Assembly: GCF_963576545.1 (NCBI RefSeq)
Contig: NW_026870568.1
Coordinates: forward strand, 372,001-436,000
Length of the DNA: 64,000 bases
DNA from: Limanda limanda
Taxonomy: Eukaryota > Chordata > Actinopteri > Pleuronectiformes > Pleuronectidae
Reading direction: 5' to 3'
Numbering within the stretch: position 1 is the stretch's first letter; every line of letters starts with the position of its first letter. Shown here one piece after another: positions 49,737-61,918 of the stretch. A program made the translations under genes and the position numbers. Under the pieces are notes generated by a model. The model made no database searches and had not been told where the DNA came from. It saw only the letters and a program-made list of their open reading frames with translations.

Positions 49737-52700
49737 TTCACAAAAAAAGTTATTCAAGAATATCTCCTCAGATTTGGGGGAATTCTGTCGGTCGACCTCT
49801 TCCGAAGGTCGTACAAGCTCGGGGATGGTACCAATCGATCTGCAGGACCCAAATTAGTCCAGATGCAACCACTTTCCAAGTCTCTCCGACCTTCACAAAA
49901 AAAGTTATTCAAGAATATCTCTTTTTCCTATGTGCTTTCATCCCTAACCCTAACCCTAACCCTTCCGAAAGTCGGAGAAGCTCAAAGATGGTACCGATCG
50001 ATGCGCGCTACCCCATTTAGTGGGGGTAGAGCCTACTTGCAAGTCTCTCCGACCTTCACAAAAAAAGTTATTCAAGAATATCTCCTCAGATTTGGGGGAA
50101 TTTCGTCGGTCGACCTCTTCCGAAGGTCGTACAAGCTCGGGGATGGTACCAATCGATCCGCAGGACCCAAATTAGTCCAGATGCAACCACTTTCCAAGTC
50201 TCTCCGACCTTCACAAAAAAAGTTATTCAAGAATATCTCTTTCTCCTATGTGCTTTCATCCCTAACCCTAACCCTAACCCTTCCGAAAGTCGGAGAAGCT
50301 CAAGGATGGTACCGATCGATGCGCGCTACCCCATTTAGTGGGGGTAGAGCCTACTTGCAAGTCTCTCCGACCTTCACAAAAAAAGTTATTCAAGAATATC
50401 TCTTTTTCCTATGTGCTTTCATCCCTAACCCTAACCCTAACCCTTCCGAAAGTCGGAGAAGCTCAAGGATGGTACCGATCGATGCGCGCTACCCCATTTA
50501 GTGGGGGTAGAGCCTACTTGCAAGTATCTCCGACCTTCACAAAAAATGTTATTCAAGAATATCTCCTCAGATTTGGGGGAATTTCGTCGGTCGACCTCTT
50601 CCGAAGGTCGTACAAGCTCGGGGATGGTACCAATCGATCCGCAGGACCCAAATTAGTCCAGATGCAACCACTTTCCAAGTCTCTCCGACCTTCACAAAAA
50701 AAGTTATTGAAGAATATCTCTTTCTCCTATGTGCTTTCATCCCTAACCCTAACCCTAACCCTTCCGAAAGTCGGAGAAGCTCAAGGATGGTACCGATCGA
50801 TGCGCGCTACCCCATTTAGTGGGGGTAGAGCCTACTTGCAAGTCTCTCCGACCTTCACAAAAAAAGTTATTCAAGAATATCTCTTTTTCCTATGTGCTTT
50901 CATCCCTAACCCTAACCCTAACCCTTCCGAAAGTCGGAGAAGCTCAAGGATGGTACCGATCGATGCGCGCTACCCCATTTAGTGGGGGTAGAGCCTACTT
51001 GCAAGTCTCTCCGACCTTCATAAAAAAAGTTATTCAAGAATATCTCCTCAGATTTGGGGGAATTTCGTCGGTCGACCTCTTCCGAAGGTCGTACAAGCTC
51101 GGGGATGGTACCAATCGATCCGCAGGACCCAAATTAGTCCAGATGCAACCACTTTCCAAGTCTCTCCGACCTTCACAAAAAAAGTTATTGAAGAATATCT
51201 CTTTCTCCTATGTGCTTTCATCCCTAACCCTAACCCTAACCCTTCCGAAAGTCGGAGAAGCTCAAGGATGGTACCGATCGATGCGCGCTACCCCATTTAG
51301 TGGGGGTAGAGCCTACTTGCAAGTCTCTCCGACCTTCACAAAAAAAGTTATTCAAGAATATCTCTTTTTCCTATGTGCTTTCATCCCTAACCCTAACCCT
51401 AACCCTTCCGAAAGTCGGAGAAGCTCAAGGATGGTACCGATCGATGCGCGTTACCCCATTTAGTGGGGGTAGAGCCTACTTGCAAGTCTCTCCGACCTTC
51501 ACAAAAAAAGTTATTCAAGAATATCTCCTCAGATTTGGGGGAATTTCGTCGGTCGACCTCTTCCGAAGGTCGTACAAGCTCGGGGATGGTACCAATCGAT
51601 CCGCAGGACCCAAATTAGTCCAGATGCAACCACTTTCCAAGTCTCTCCGACCTTCACAAAAAAAGTTATTCAAGAATATCTCTTTCTCCTATGTGCTTTC
51701 ATCCCTAACCCTAACCCTTCCGAAAGTCGGAGAAGCTCAAGGATGGTACCGATCGATGCGCGCTACCCCATTTAGTGGGGGTAGAGCCTACTTGCAAGTC
51801 TCTCCGACCTTCACAAAAAAAGTTATTCAAGAATATCTCCTCAGATTTGGGGGAATTCTGTCGGTCGACCTCTTCCGAAGGTCGTACAAGCTCGGGGATG
51901 GTACCAATCGATCTGCAGGACCCAAATTAGTCCAGATGCAACCACTTTCCAAGTCTCTCCGACCTTCACAAAAAAAGTTATTCAAGAATATCTCTTTTTC
52001 CTATGTGCTTTCATCCCTAACCCTAACCCTAACCCTTCCGAAAGTCGGAGAAGCTCAAAGATGGTACCGATCGATGCGCGCTACCCCATTTAGTGGGGGT
52101 AGAGCCTACTTGCAAGTCTCTCCGACCTTCACAAAAAAAGTTATTCAAGAATATCTCCTCAGATTTGGGGGAATTTCGTCGGTCGACCTCTTCCGAAGGT
52201 CGTACAAGCTCGGGGATGGTACCAATCGATCCGCAGGACCCAAATTAGTCCAGATGCAACCACTTTCCAAGTCTCTCCGACCTTCACAAAAAAAGTTATT
52301 CAAGAATATCTCTTTCTCCTATGTGCTTTCATCCCTAACCCTAACCCTAACCCTTCCGAAAGTCGGAGAAGCTCAAGGATGGTACCGATCGATGCGCGCT
52401 ACCCCATTTAGTGGGGGTAGAGCCTACTTGCAAGTCTCTCCGACCTTCACAAAAAAAGTTATTCAAGAATATCTCCTCAGATTTGGGGGAATTCTGTCGG
52501 TCGACCTCTTCCGAAGGTCGTACAAGCTCGGGGATGGTACCAATCGATCTGCAGGACCCAAATTAGTCCAGATGCAACCACTTTTCAAGTCTCTCCGACC
52601 TTCACAAAAAAAGTTATTCAAGAATATCTCTTTCTCCTATGTGCTTTCATCCCTAACCCTAACCCTAACCCTTCCGAAAGTCGGAGAAGCTCAAGGATGG

Positions 52701-55700
52701 TACCGATCGATGCGCGCTACCCCATTTAGTGGGGGTAGAGCCTACTTGCAAGTCTCTCCGACCTTCATAAAAAAAGTTATTCAAGAATATCTCCTCAGAT
52801 TTGGGGGAATTTCGTCGGTCGACCTCTTCCGAAGGTCGTACAAGCTCGGGGATGGTACCAATCGATCCGCAGGACCCAAATTAGTCCAGATGCAACCACT
52901 TTCCAAGTCTCTCCGACCTTCACAAAAAAAGTTATTGAAGAATATCTCTTTCTCCTATGTGCTTTCATCCCTAACCCTAACCCTAACCCTTCCGAAAGTC
53001 GGAGAAGCTCAAGGATGGTACCGATCGATGCGCGCTACCCCATTTAGTGGGGGTAGAGCCTACTTGCAAGTCTCTCCGACCTTCACAAAAAAAGTTATTC
53101 AAGAATATCTCTTTTTCCTATGTGCTTTCATCCCTAACCCTAACCCTAACCCTTCCGAAAGTCGGAGAAGCTCAAGGATGGTACCGATCGATGCGCGCTA
53201 CCCCATTTAGTGGGGGTAGAGCCTACTTGCAAGTCTCTCCGACCTTCACAAAAAAAGTTATTCAAGAATATCTCCTCAGATTTGGGGGAATTTCGTCGGT
53301 CGACCTCTTCCGAAGGTCGTACAAGCTCGGGGATGGTACCAATCGATCCGCAGGACCCAAATTAGTCCAGATGCAACCACTTTCCAAGTCTCTTCGACCT
53401 TCACAAAAAAAGTTATTCAAGAATATCTCTTTCTCCTATGTGCTTTCATACCTAACCCTAACCCTAACCCTTCCGAAAGTCGGAGAAGCTCAAGGATGGT
53501 ACCGATCGATGGGCGCTACCCCATTTAGTGGGGGTAGAGCCTACTTGCAAGTCTCTCCGACCTTCACAAAAAAAGTTATTCAAGAATATCTCTTTCTCCT
53601 ATGTGCTTTCATCCCTAACCCTAACCCTAACCCTTCCGAAAGTCGGAGAAGCTCAAGGATGGTACCGATCGATGGGCGCTACCCCATTTAGTGGGGGTAG
53701 AGCCTACTTGCAAGTCTCTCCGACCTTCACAAAAAAAGTTATTCAAGAATATCTCTTTCTCCTATGTGCTTTCATCCCTAACCCTAACCCTAACCCTTCC
53801 GAAAGTCGGAGAAGCTCAAGGATGGTACCGATCGATGTGCGCTACCCCATTTAGTGGGGGTAGAGCCTACTTGCAAGTCTCTCCGACCTTCACAAAAAAA
53901 GTTATTCAAGAATATCTCCTCAGATTTGGGGGAATTTCGTCGGTCGACCTCTTCCGAAGGTCGTACAAGCTCGGGGATGGTACCAATCGATCCGCAGGAC
54001 CCAAATTAGTCCAGATGCAACCACTTTCCAAGTCTCTCCGACCTTCACAAAAAAAGTTATTCAAGAATATCTCTTTCTCCTATGTGCTTTCATCCCTAAC
54101 CCTAACCCTAACCCTTCCGAAAGTCGGAGAAGCTCAAGGATGGTACCGATCGATGCGCGCTACCCCATTTAGTGGGGGTAGAGCCTACTTGCAAGTCTCT
54201 CCGACCTTCACAAAAAAAGTTATTCAAGAATATCTCCTCAGATTTGGGGGAATTTCGTCGGTCGACCTCTTCCGAAGGTCGTACAAGCTCGGGGATGGTA
54301 CCAATCGATCCGCAGGACCCAAATTAGTCCAGATGCAACCACTTTCCAAGTCTCTTCGACCTTCACAAAAAAAGTTATTCAAGAATATCTCTTTCTCCTA
54401 TGTGCTTTCATACCTAACCCTAACCCTAACCCTTCCGAAAGTCGGAGAAGCTCAAGGATGGTACCGATCGATGGGCGCTACCCCATTTAGTGGGGGTAGA
54501 GCCTACTTGCAAGTCTCTCCGACCTTCACAAAAAAAGTTATTCAAGAATATCTCTTTCTCCTATGTGCTTTCATCCCTAACCCTAACCCTAACCCTTCCG
54601 AAAGTCGGAGAAGCTCAAGGATGGTACCGATCGATGGGCGCTACCCCATTTAGTGGGGGTAGAGCCTACTTGCAAGTCTCTCCGACCTTCACAAAAAAAG
54701 TTATTCAAGAATATCTCTTTCTCCTATGTGCTTTCATCCCTAACCCTAACCCTAACCCTTCCGAAAGTCGGAGAAGCTCAAGGATGGTACCGATCGATGT
54801 GCGCTACCCCATTTAGTGGGGGTAGAGCCTACTTGCAAGTCTCTCCGACCTTCACAAAAAAAGTTATTCAAGAATATCTCCTCAGATTTGGGGGAATTTC
54901 GTCGGTCGACCTCTTCCGAAGGTCGTACAAGCTCGGGGATGGTACCAATCGATCCGCAGGACCCAAATTAGTCCAGATGCAACCACTTTCCAAGTCTCTC
55001 CGACCTTCACAAAAAAAGTTATTCAAGAATATCTCTTTCTCCTATGTGCTTTCATCCCTAACCCTAACCCTAACCCTTCCGAAAGTCGGAGAAGCTCAAG
55101 GATGGTACCGATCGATGCGCGCTACCCCATTTAGTGGGGGTAGAGCCTACTTGCAAGTCTCTCCGACCTTCACAAAAAAAGTTATTCAAGAAAATCTCTT
55201 TCTCCTATGTGCTTTCATCCCTAACCCTAACCCTAACCCTTCCGAAAGTCGGAGAAGCTCAAGGATGGTACCGATCGATGCGCGCTACCCCATTTAGTGG
55301 GGGTAGAGCCTACTTGCAAGTCTCTCCGACCTTCACAAAAAAAGTTATTCAAGAATATCTCTTTCTCCTATGTGCTTTCATCCCTAACCCTAACCCTAAC
55401 CCTTCCGAAAGTCGGAGAAGCTCAAGGATGGTACCGATCGATGGGCGCTACCCCATTTAGTGGGGGTAGAGCCTACTTGCAAGTCTCTCCGACCTTCACA
55501 AAAAAAGTTATTCAAGAATATCTCTTTCTCCTATGTGCTTTCATCCCTAACCCTAACCCTAACCCTTCCGAAAGTCGGAGAAGCTCAAGGATGGTACCGA
55601 TCGATGCGCGCTACCCCATTTAGTGGGGGTAGAGCCTACTTGCAAGTCTCTCCGACCTTCACAAAAAACGTTATTCAAGAATATCTCTTTCTCCTATGTG

Positions 55701-58700
55701 CTTTCATCCCTAACCCTAACCCTTCCGAAAGTCGGAGAAGCTCAAGGATGGTACCGATCGATGCGCGCTACCCCATTTAGTGGGGGTAGAGCCTACTTGC
55801 AAGTCTCTCCGACCTTCACAAAAAAAGTTATTCAAGAATATCTCCTCAGATTTGGGGGAATTTCGTCGGTCGACCTCTTCCGAAGGTCGTACAAGCTCGG
55901 GGATGGTACCAATCGATCCGCAGGACCCAAATTAGTCCAGATGCAACCACTTTCCAAGTCTCTTCGACCTTCACAAAAAAAGTTATTCAAGAATATCTCT
56001 TTCTCCTATGTGCTTTCATACCTAACCCTAACCCTAACCCTTCCGAAAGTCGGAGAAGCTCAAGGATGGTACCGATCGATGGGCGCTACCCCATTTAGTG
56101 GGGGTAGAGCCTACTTGCAAGTCTCTCCGACCTTCACAAAAAAAGTTATTCAAGAATATCTCTTTCTCCTATGTGCTTTCATCCCTAACCCTAACCCTAA
56201 CCCTTCCGAAAGTCGGAGAAGCTCAAGGATGGTACCGATCGATGGGCGCTACCCCATTTAGTGGGGGTAGAGCCTACTTGCAAGTCTCTCCGACCTTCAC
56301 AAAAAAAGTTATTCAAGAATATCTCTTTCTCCTATGTGCTTTCATCCCTAACCCTAACCCTAACCCTTCCGAAAGTCGGAGAAGCTCAAGGATGGTACCG
56401 ATCGATGTGCGCTACCCCATTTAGTGGGGGTAGAGCCTACTTGCAAGTCTCTCCGACCTTCACAAAAAAAGTTATTCAAGAATATCTCCTCAGATTTGGG
56501 GGAATTTCGTCGGTCGACCTCTTCCGAAGGTCGTACAAGCTCGGGGATGGTACCAATCGATCCGCAGGACCCAAATTAGTCCAGATGCAACCACTTTCCA
56601 AGTCTCTCCGACCTTCACAAAAAAAGTTATTCAAGAATATCTCTTTCTCCTATGTGCTTTCATCCCTAACCCTAACCCTAACCCCTCCGAAAGTCGGAGA
56701 AGCTCAAGGATGGTACCGATCGATGCGCGCTACCCCATTTAGTGGGGGTAGAGCCTACTTGCAAGTCTCTCCGACCTTCACAAAAAAAGTTATTCAAGAA
56801 AATCTCTTTCTCCTATGTGCTTTCATCCCTAACCCTAACCCTAACCCTTCCGAAAGTCGGAGAAGCTCAAGGATGGTACCGATCGATGCGCGCTACCCCA
56901 TTTAGTGGGGGTAGAGCCTACTTGCAAGTCTCTCCGACCTTCACAAAAAAAGTTATTCAAGAATATCTCTTTCTCCTATGTGCTTTCATCCCTAACCCTA
57001 ACCCTAACCCTTCCGAAAGTCGGAGAAGCTCAAGGATGGTACCGATCGATGGGCGCTACCCCATTTAGTGGGGGTAGAGCCTACTTGCAAGTCTCTCCGA
57101 CCTTCACAAAAAAAGTTATTCAAGAATATCTCTTTCTCCTATGTGCTTTCATCCCTAACCCTAACCCTAACCCTTCCGAAAGTCGGAGAAGCTCAAGGAT
57201 GGTACCGATCGATGCGCGCTACCCCATTTAGTGGGGGTAGAGCCTACTTGCAAGTCTCTCCGACCTTCACAAAAAACGTTATTCAAGAATATCTCTTTCT
57301 CCTATGTGCTTTCATCCCTAACCCTAACCCTTCCGAAAGTCGGAGAAGCTCAAGGATGGTACCGATCGATGCGCGCTACCCCATTTAGTGGGGGTAGAGC
57401 CTACTTGCAAGTCTCTCCGACCTTCACAAAAAAAGTTATTCAAGAATATCTCCTCAGATTTGGGGGAATTTCGTCGGTCGACCTCTTCCGAAGGTCGTAC
57501 AAGCTCGGGGATGGTACCAATCGATCCGCAGGACCCAAATTAGTCCAGATGCAACCACTTTTCAAGTCTCTCCGACCTTCACAAAAAAAGTTATTCAAGA
57601 ATATCTCTTTCTCCTATGTGCTTTCATCCCTAACCCTAACCCTAACCCTTCCGAAAGTCGGAGAAGCTCAAGGATGGTACCGATCGATGCGCGCTACCCC
57701 ATTTAGTGGGGGTAGAGCCTACTTGCAAGTCTCTCCGACCTTCACAAAAAAAGTTATTCAAGAATATCTCCTCAGATTTGGGGGAATTTCGTCGGTCGAC
57801 CTCTTCCGAAGGTCGTACAAGCTCGGGGATGGTACCAATCGATCCGCAGGACCCAAATTAGTCCAGATGCAACCACTTTCCAAGTCTCTCCGACCTTCAC
57901 AAAAAAAGTTATTCAAGAATATCTCTTTCTCCTATGTGCTTTCATCCCTAACCCTAACCCTAACCCTTCCGAAAGTCGGAGAAGCTCAAGGATGGTACCG
58001 ATCGATGGGCGCTACCCCATTTAGTGGGGGTAGAGCCTACTTGCAAGTCTCTCCGACCTTCACAAAAAAAGTTATTCAAGAATATCTCTTTCTCCTATGT
58101 GCTTTCATCCCTAACCCTAACCCTTCCGAAAGTCGGAGAAGCTCAAGGATGGTACCGATCGATGCGCGCTACCCCATTTAGTGGGGGTAGAGCCTACTTG
58201 CAAGTCTCTCTGACCTTCACAAAAAAAGTTATTCAAGAATATCTCCTCAGATTTGGGGGAATTTCGTCGGTCGACCTCTTCCGAAGGTCGTACAAGCTCG
58301 GGGATGGTACTAATCGATCCGCAGGACCCAAATTAGTCCAGATGCAACCACTTTCCAAGTCTCTCCGACCTTCACAAAAAAAGTTATTCAAGAATATCTC
58401 TTTCTCCTATGTGCTTTCATCCCTAACCCTAACCCTAACCCTTCCGAAAGTCGGAGAAGCTCAAGGATGGTACCGATCGATGCGCGCTACCCCATTTAGT
58501 GGGGGTAGAGCCTACTTGCAAGTCTCTCCGACCTTCACAAAAAAAGTTATTCAAGAATATCTCTTTCTCCTATGTGCTTTCATCCCTAACCCTAACCCTA
58601 ACCCTTCCGAAAGTCGGAGAAGCTCAAGGATGGTACCGATCGATGTGCGCTACCCCATTTAGTGGGGGTAGAGCCTACTTGCAAGTCTCTCCGACCTTCA

Positions 58701-59185
58701 CAAAAAAAGTTATTCAAGAATATCTCTTTCTCCTATGTGCTTTCATCCCTAACCCTAACCCTAACCCTTCCGAAAGTCGGAGAAGCTCAGGGATGGTACC
58801 GATCGATGCGCGCTACCCCATTTAGTGGGGGTAGAGCCTACTTGCAAGTCTCTCCGACCTTCACAAAAAAAGTTATTCAAGAATATCTCTTTCTCCTATG
58901 TGCTTTCATCCCTAACCCTAACCCTAACCCTTCCGAAAGTCGGAGAAGCTCAAGGATGGTACCGATCGATGTGCGCTACCCCATTTAGTGGGGGTAGAGC
59001 CTACTTGCAAGTCTCTCCGACCTTCACAAAAAAAGTTATTCAAGAATATCTCTTTCTCCTATGTGCTTTCATCCCTAACCCTAACCCTAACCCTTCCGAA
59101 AGTCGGAGAAGCTCAGGGATAGTACCGATCGATGCGCGCTACCCCATTTAGTGGGGGTAGAGCCTACTTGCAAGTCTCTCCGACC
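49737..59185 (+). repeat. 9449 bp segmental tandem duplication, copy 2
   Basis: Monomer order: (BA)2 A BA A BA A Ba (BA)4 A BA A A BA BA A A BA A A A a BA A A BA A A A a (BA)2 a BA A A A A. Relative to copy 1 it lacks one 962 bp unit near 51.4 kb and has an extra 962 bp (A A BA BA, 53563-54524). Total length is therefore the same. The right end matches the end of copy 1 through AAGAA at 59209. Confidence 0.9.
54525..57740 (+). repeat. Two tandem 1608 bp higher-order repeats (within copy 2)
   Basis: Counterpart of 45076-48291 at offset 9449: copies at 54525-56132 and 56133-57740, with the same internal markers (AAGAAAATCTC at about 55189 and 56797; AAAAAACGTT at about 55662 and 57270). Confidence 0.87.
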
Positions 59186-61918
59186 TTCACAAAAAAAGTT
59201 ATTCAAGAAAATCTCTTTCTCCTATGTGCTTTCATCCCTAACCCTAACCCTAACCCTTCCGAAAGTCGGAGAAGCTCAAGGATGGTATCGATCGATGCGC
59301 GCTACCCCATTTAGTGGGGGTAGAGCCTACTTGCAAGTCTCTCCGACCTTCACAAAAAAAGTTATTCAAGAATATCTCTTTCTCCTATGTGCTTTCATCC
59401 CTAACCCTAACCCTAACCCTTCCGAAAGTCGGAGAAGCTCAGGGATGGTACCGATCGATGCGCGCTACCCCATTTAGTGGGGGTAGAGCCTACTTGCAAG
59501 TCTCTCCGACCTTCACAAAAAAAGTTATTCAAGAATATCTCTTTCTCCTATGTGCTTTCATCCCTAACCCTAACCCTAACCCTTCCGAAAGTCGGAGAAG
59601 CTCAAGGATCGTACCGATCGATGCGCGCTACCCCATTTAGTGGGGGTAGAGCCTACTTGCAAGTCTCTCCGACCTTCACAAAAAAAGTTATTCAAGAATA
59701 TCTCCTCAGATTTGGGGGAATTTCGTCGGTCGACCTCTTCCGAAGGTCGTACAAGCTCGGGGATGGTACCAATCGATCTGCAGGACCCAAATTAGTCCAG
59801 ATGCAACCACTTTCCAAGTCTCTCCGACCTTCACAAAAAAAGTTATTCAAGAATATCTCTTTCTCCTATGTGCTTTCATCCCTAACCCTAACCCTAACCC
59901 TTCCGAAAGTCGGAGAAGCTCAAGGATGGTACCGATCGATGGGCGCTACCCCATTTAGTGGGGGTAGAGCCTACTTGCAAGTCTCTCCGACCTTCACAAA
60001 AAAAGTTATTCAAGAATATCTCTTTCTCCTATGTGCTTTCATCCCTAACCCTAACCCTAACCCTTCCGAAAGTCGGAGAAGCTCAAGGATGGTACCGATC
60101 GATGGGCGCTACCCCATTTAGTGGGGGTAGAGCCTACTTGCAAGTCTCTCCGACCTTCACAAAAAAAGTTATTCAAGAATATCTCTTTCTCCTATGTGCT
60201 TTCATCCCTAACCCTAACCCTAACCCTTCCGAAAGTCGGAGAAGCTCAAGGATCGTACCGATCGATGCGCGCTACCCCATTTAGTGGGGGTAGAGCCTAC
60301 TTGCAAGTCTCTCCGACCTTCACAAAAAAAGTTATTCAAGAATATCTCCTCAGATTTGGGGGAATTTCGTCGGTCGACCTCTTCCGAAGGTCGTACAAGC
60401 TCGGGGATGGTACCAATCGATCCGCAGGACCCAAATTAGTCCAGATGCAACCACTTTCCAAGTCTCTCCGACCTTCACAAAAAAAGTTATTCAAGAATAT
60501 CTCTTTCTCCTATGTGCTTTCATCCCTAACCCTAACCCTAACCCTTCCGAAAGTCGGAGAAGCTCAAGGATGGTACCGATCGATGGGCGCTACCCCATTT
60601 AGTGGGGGTAGAGCCTACTTGCAAGTCTCTCCGACCTTCACAAAAAAAGTTATTCAAGAATATCTCTTTCTCCTATGTGCTTTCATCCCTAACCCTAACC
60701 CTAACCCTTCCGAAAGTCGGAGAAGCTCAAGGATCGTACCGATCGATGCGCGCTACCCCATTTAGTGGGGGTAGAGCCTACTTGCAAGTCTCTCCGACCT
60801 TCACAAAAAAAGTTATTCAAGAATATCTCCTCAGATTTGGGGGAATTTCGTCGGTCGACCTCTTCCGAAGGTCGTACAAGCTCGGGGATGGTACCAATCG
60901 ATCCGCAGGACCCAAATTAGTCCAGATGCAACCACTTTCCAAGTCTCTCCGACCTTCACAAAAAAAGTTATTCAAGAATATCTCTTTCTCCTATGTGCTT
61001 TCATCCCTAACCCTAACCCTTCCGAAAGTCGGAGAAGCTCAAGGATGGTACCGATCGATGGGCGCTACCCCATTTAGTGGGGGTAGAGCCTACTTGCAAG
61101 TCTCTCCGACCTTCACAAAAAAAGTTATTCAAGAATATCTCTTTCTCCTATGTGCTTTCATCCCTAACCCTAACCCTAACCCTTCCGAAAGTCGGAGAAG
61201 CTCAAGGATGGTACCGATCGATGGGCGCTACCCCATTTAGTGGGGGTAGAGCCTACTTGCAAGTCTCTCCGACCTTCACAAAAAAAGTTATTCAAGAATA
61301 TCTCTTTCTCCTATGTGCTTTCATCCCTAACCCTAACCCTAACCCTTCCGAAAGTCGGAGAAGCTCAGGGATGGTACCGATCGATGCGCGCTACCCCATT
61401 TAGTGGGGGTAGAGCCTACTTGCAAGTCTCTCCGACCTTCACAAAAAAAGTTATTCAAGAATATCTCTTTCTCCTATGTGCTTTCATCCCTAACCCTAAC
61501 CCTAACCCTTCCGAAAGTCGGAGAAGCTCAAGGATCGTACCGATCGATGCGCGCTACCCCATTTAGTGGGGGTAGAGCCTACTTGCAAGTCTCTCCGACC
61601 TTCACAAAAAAAGTTATTCAAGAATATCTCCTCAGATTTGGGGGAATTTCGTCGGTCGACCTCTTCCGAAGGTCGTACAAGCTCGGGGATGGTACCAATC
61701 GATCCGCAGGACCCAAATTAGTCCAGATGCAACCACTTTCCAAGTCTCTCCGACCTTCACAAAAAAAGTTATTCAAGAATATCTCTTTCTCCTATGTGCT
61801 TTCATCCCTAACCCTAACCCTAACCCTTCCGAAAGTCGGAGAAGCTCAAGGATGGTACCGATCGATGGGCGCTACCCCATTTAGTGGGGGTAGAGCCTAC
61901 TTGCAAGTCTCTCCGACC
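57741..61918 (+). repeat. 4178 bp tandem duplication, copy 1 (left limit approximate)
   Basis: TTTAG sites 58024, 58181, 58499, 58662 through 59640 all recur 4178 bp downstream (62202, 62359, 62677, 62840 through 63818), including the short monomer and an eight-A run (58371-59674). Marker order is shared: GATGTGCGC, CAGGGATGG, GATGTGCGC, CAGGGAT, AAGAAAATCTC, CAGGGATGG, GGATCGTACC. The left limit lies between about 57.7 and 58.0 kb. This copy overlaps the end of the 9.4 kb copy 2. Confidence 0.8.
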
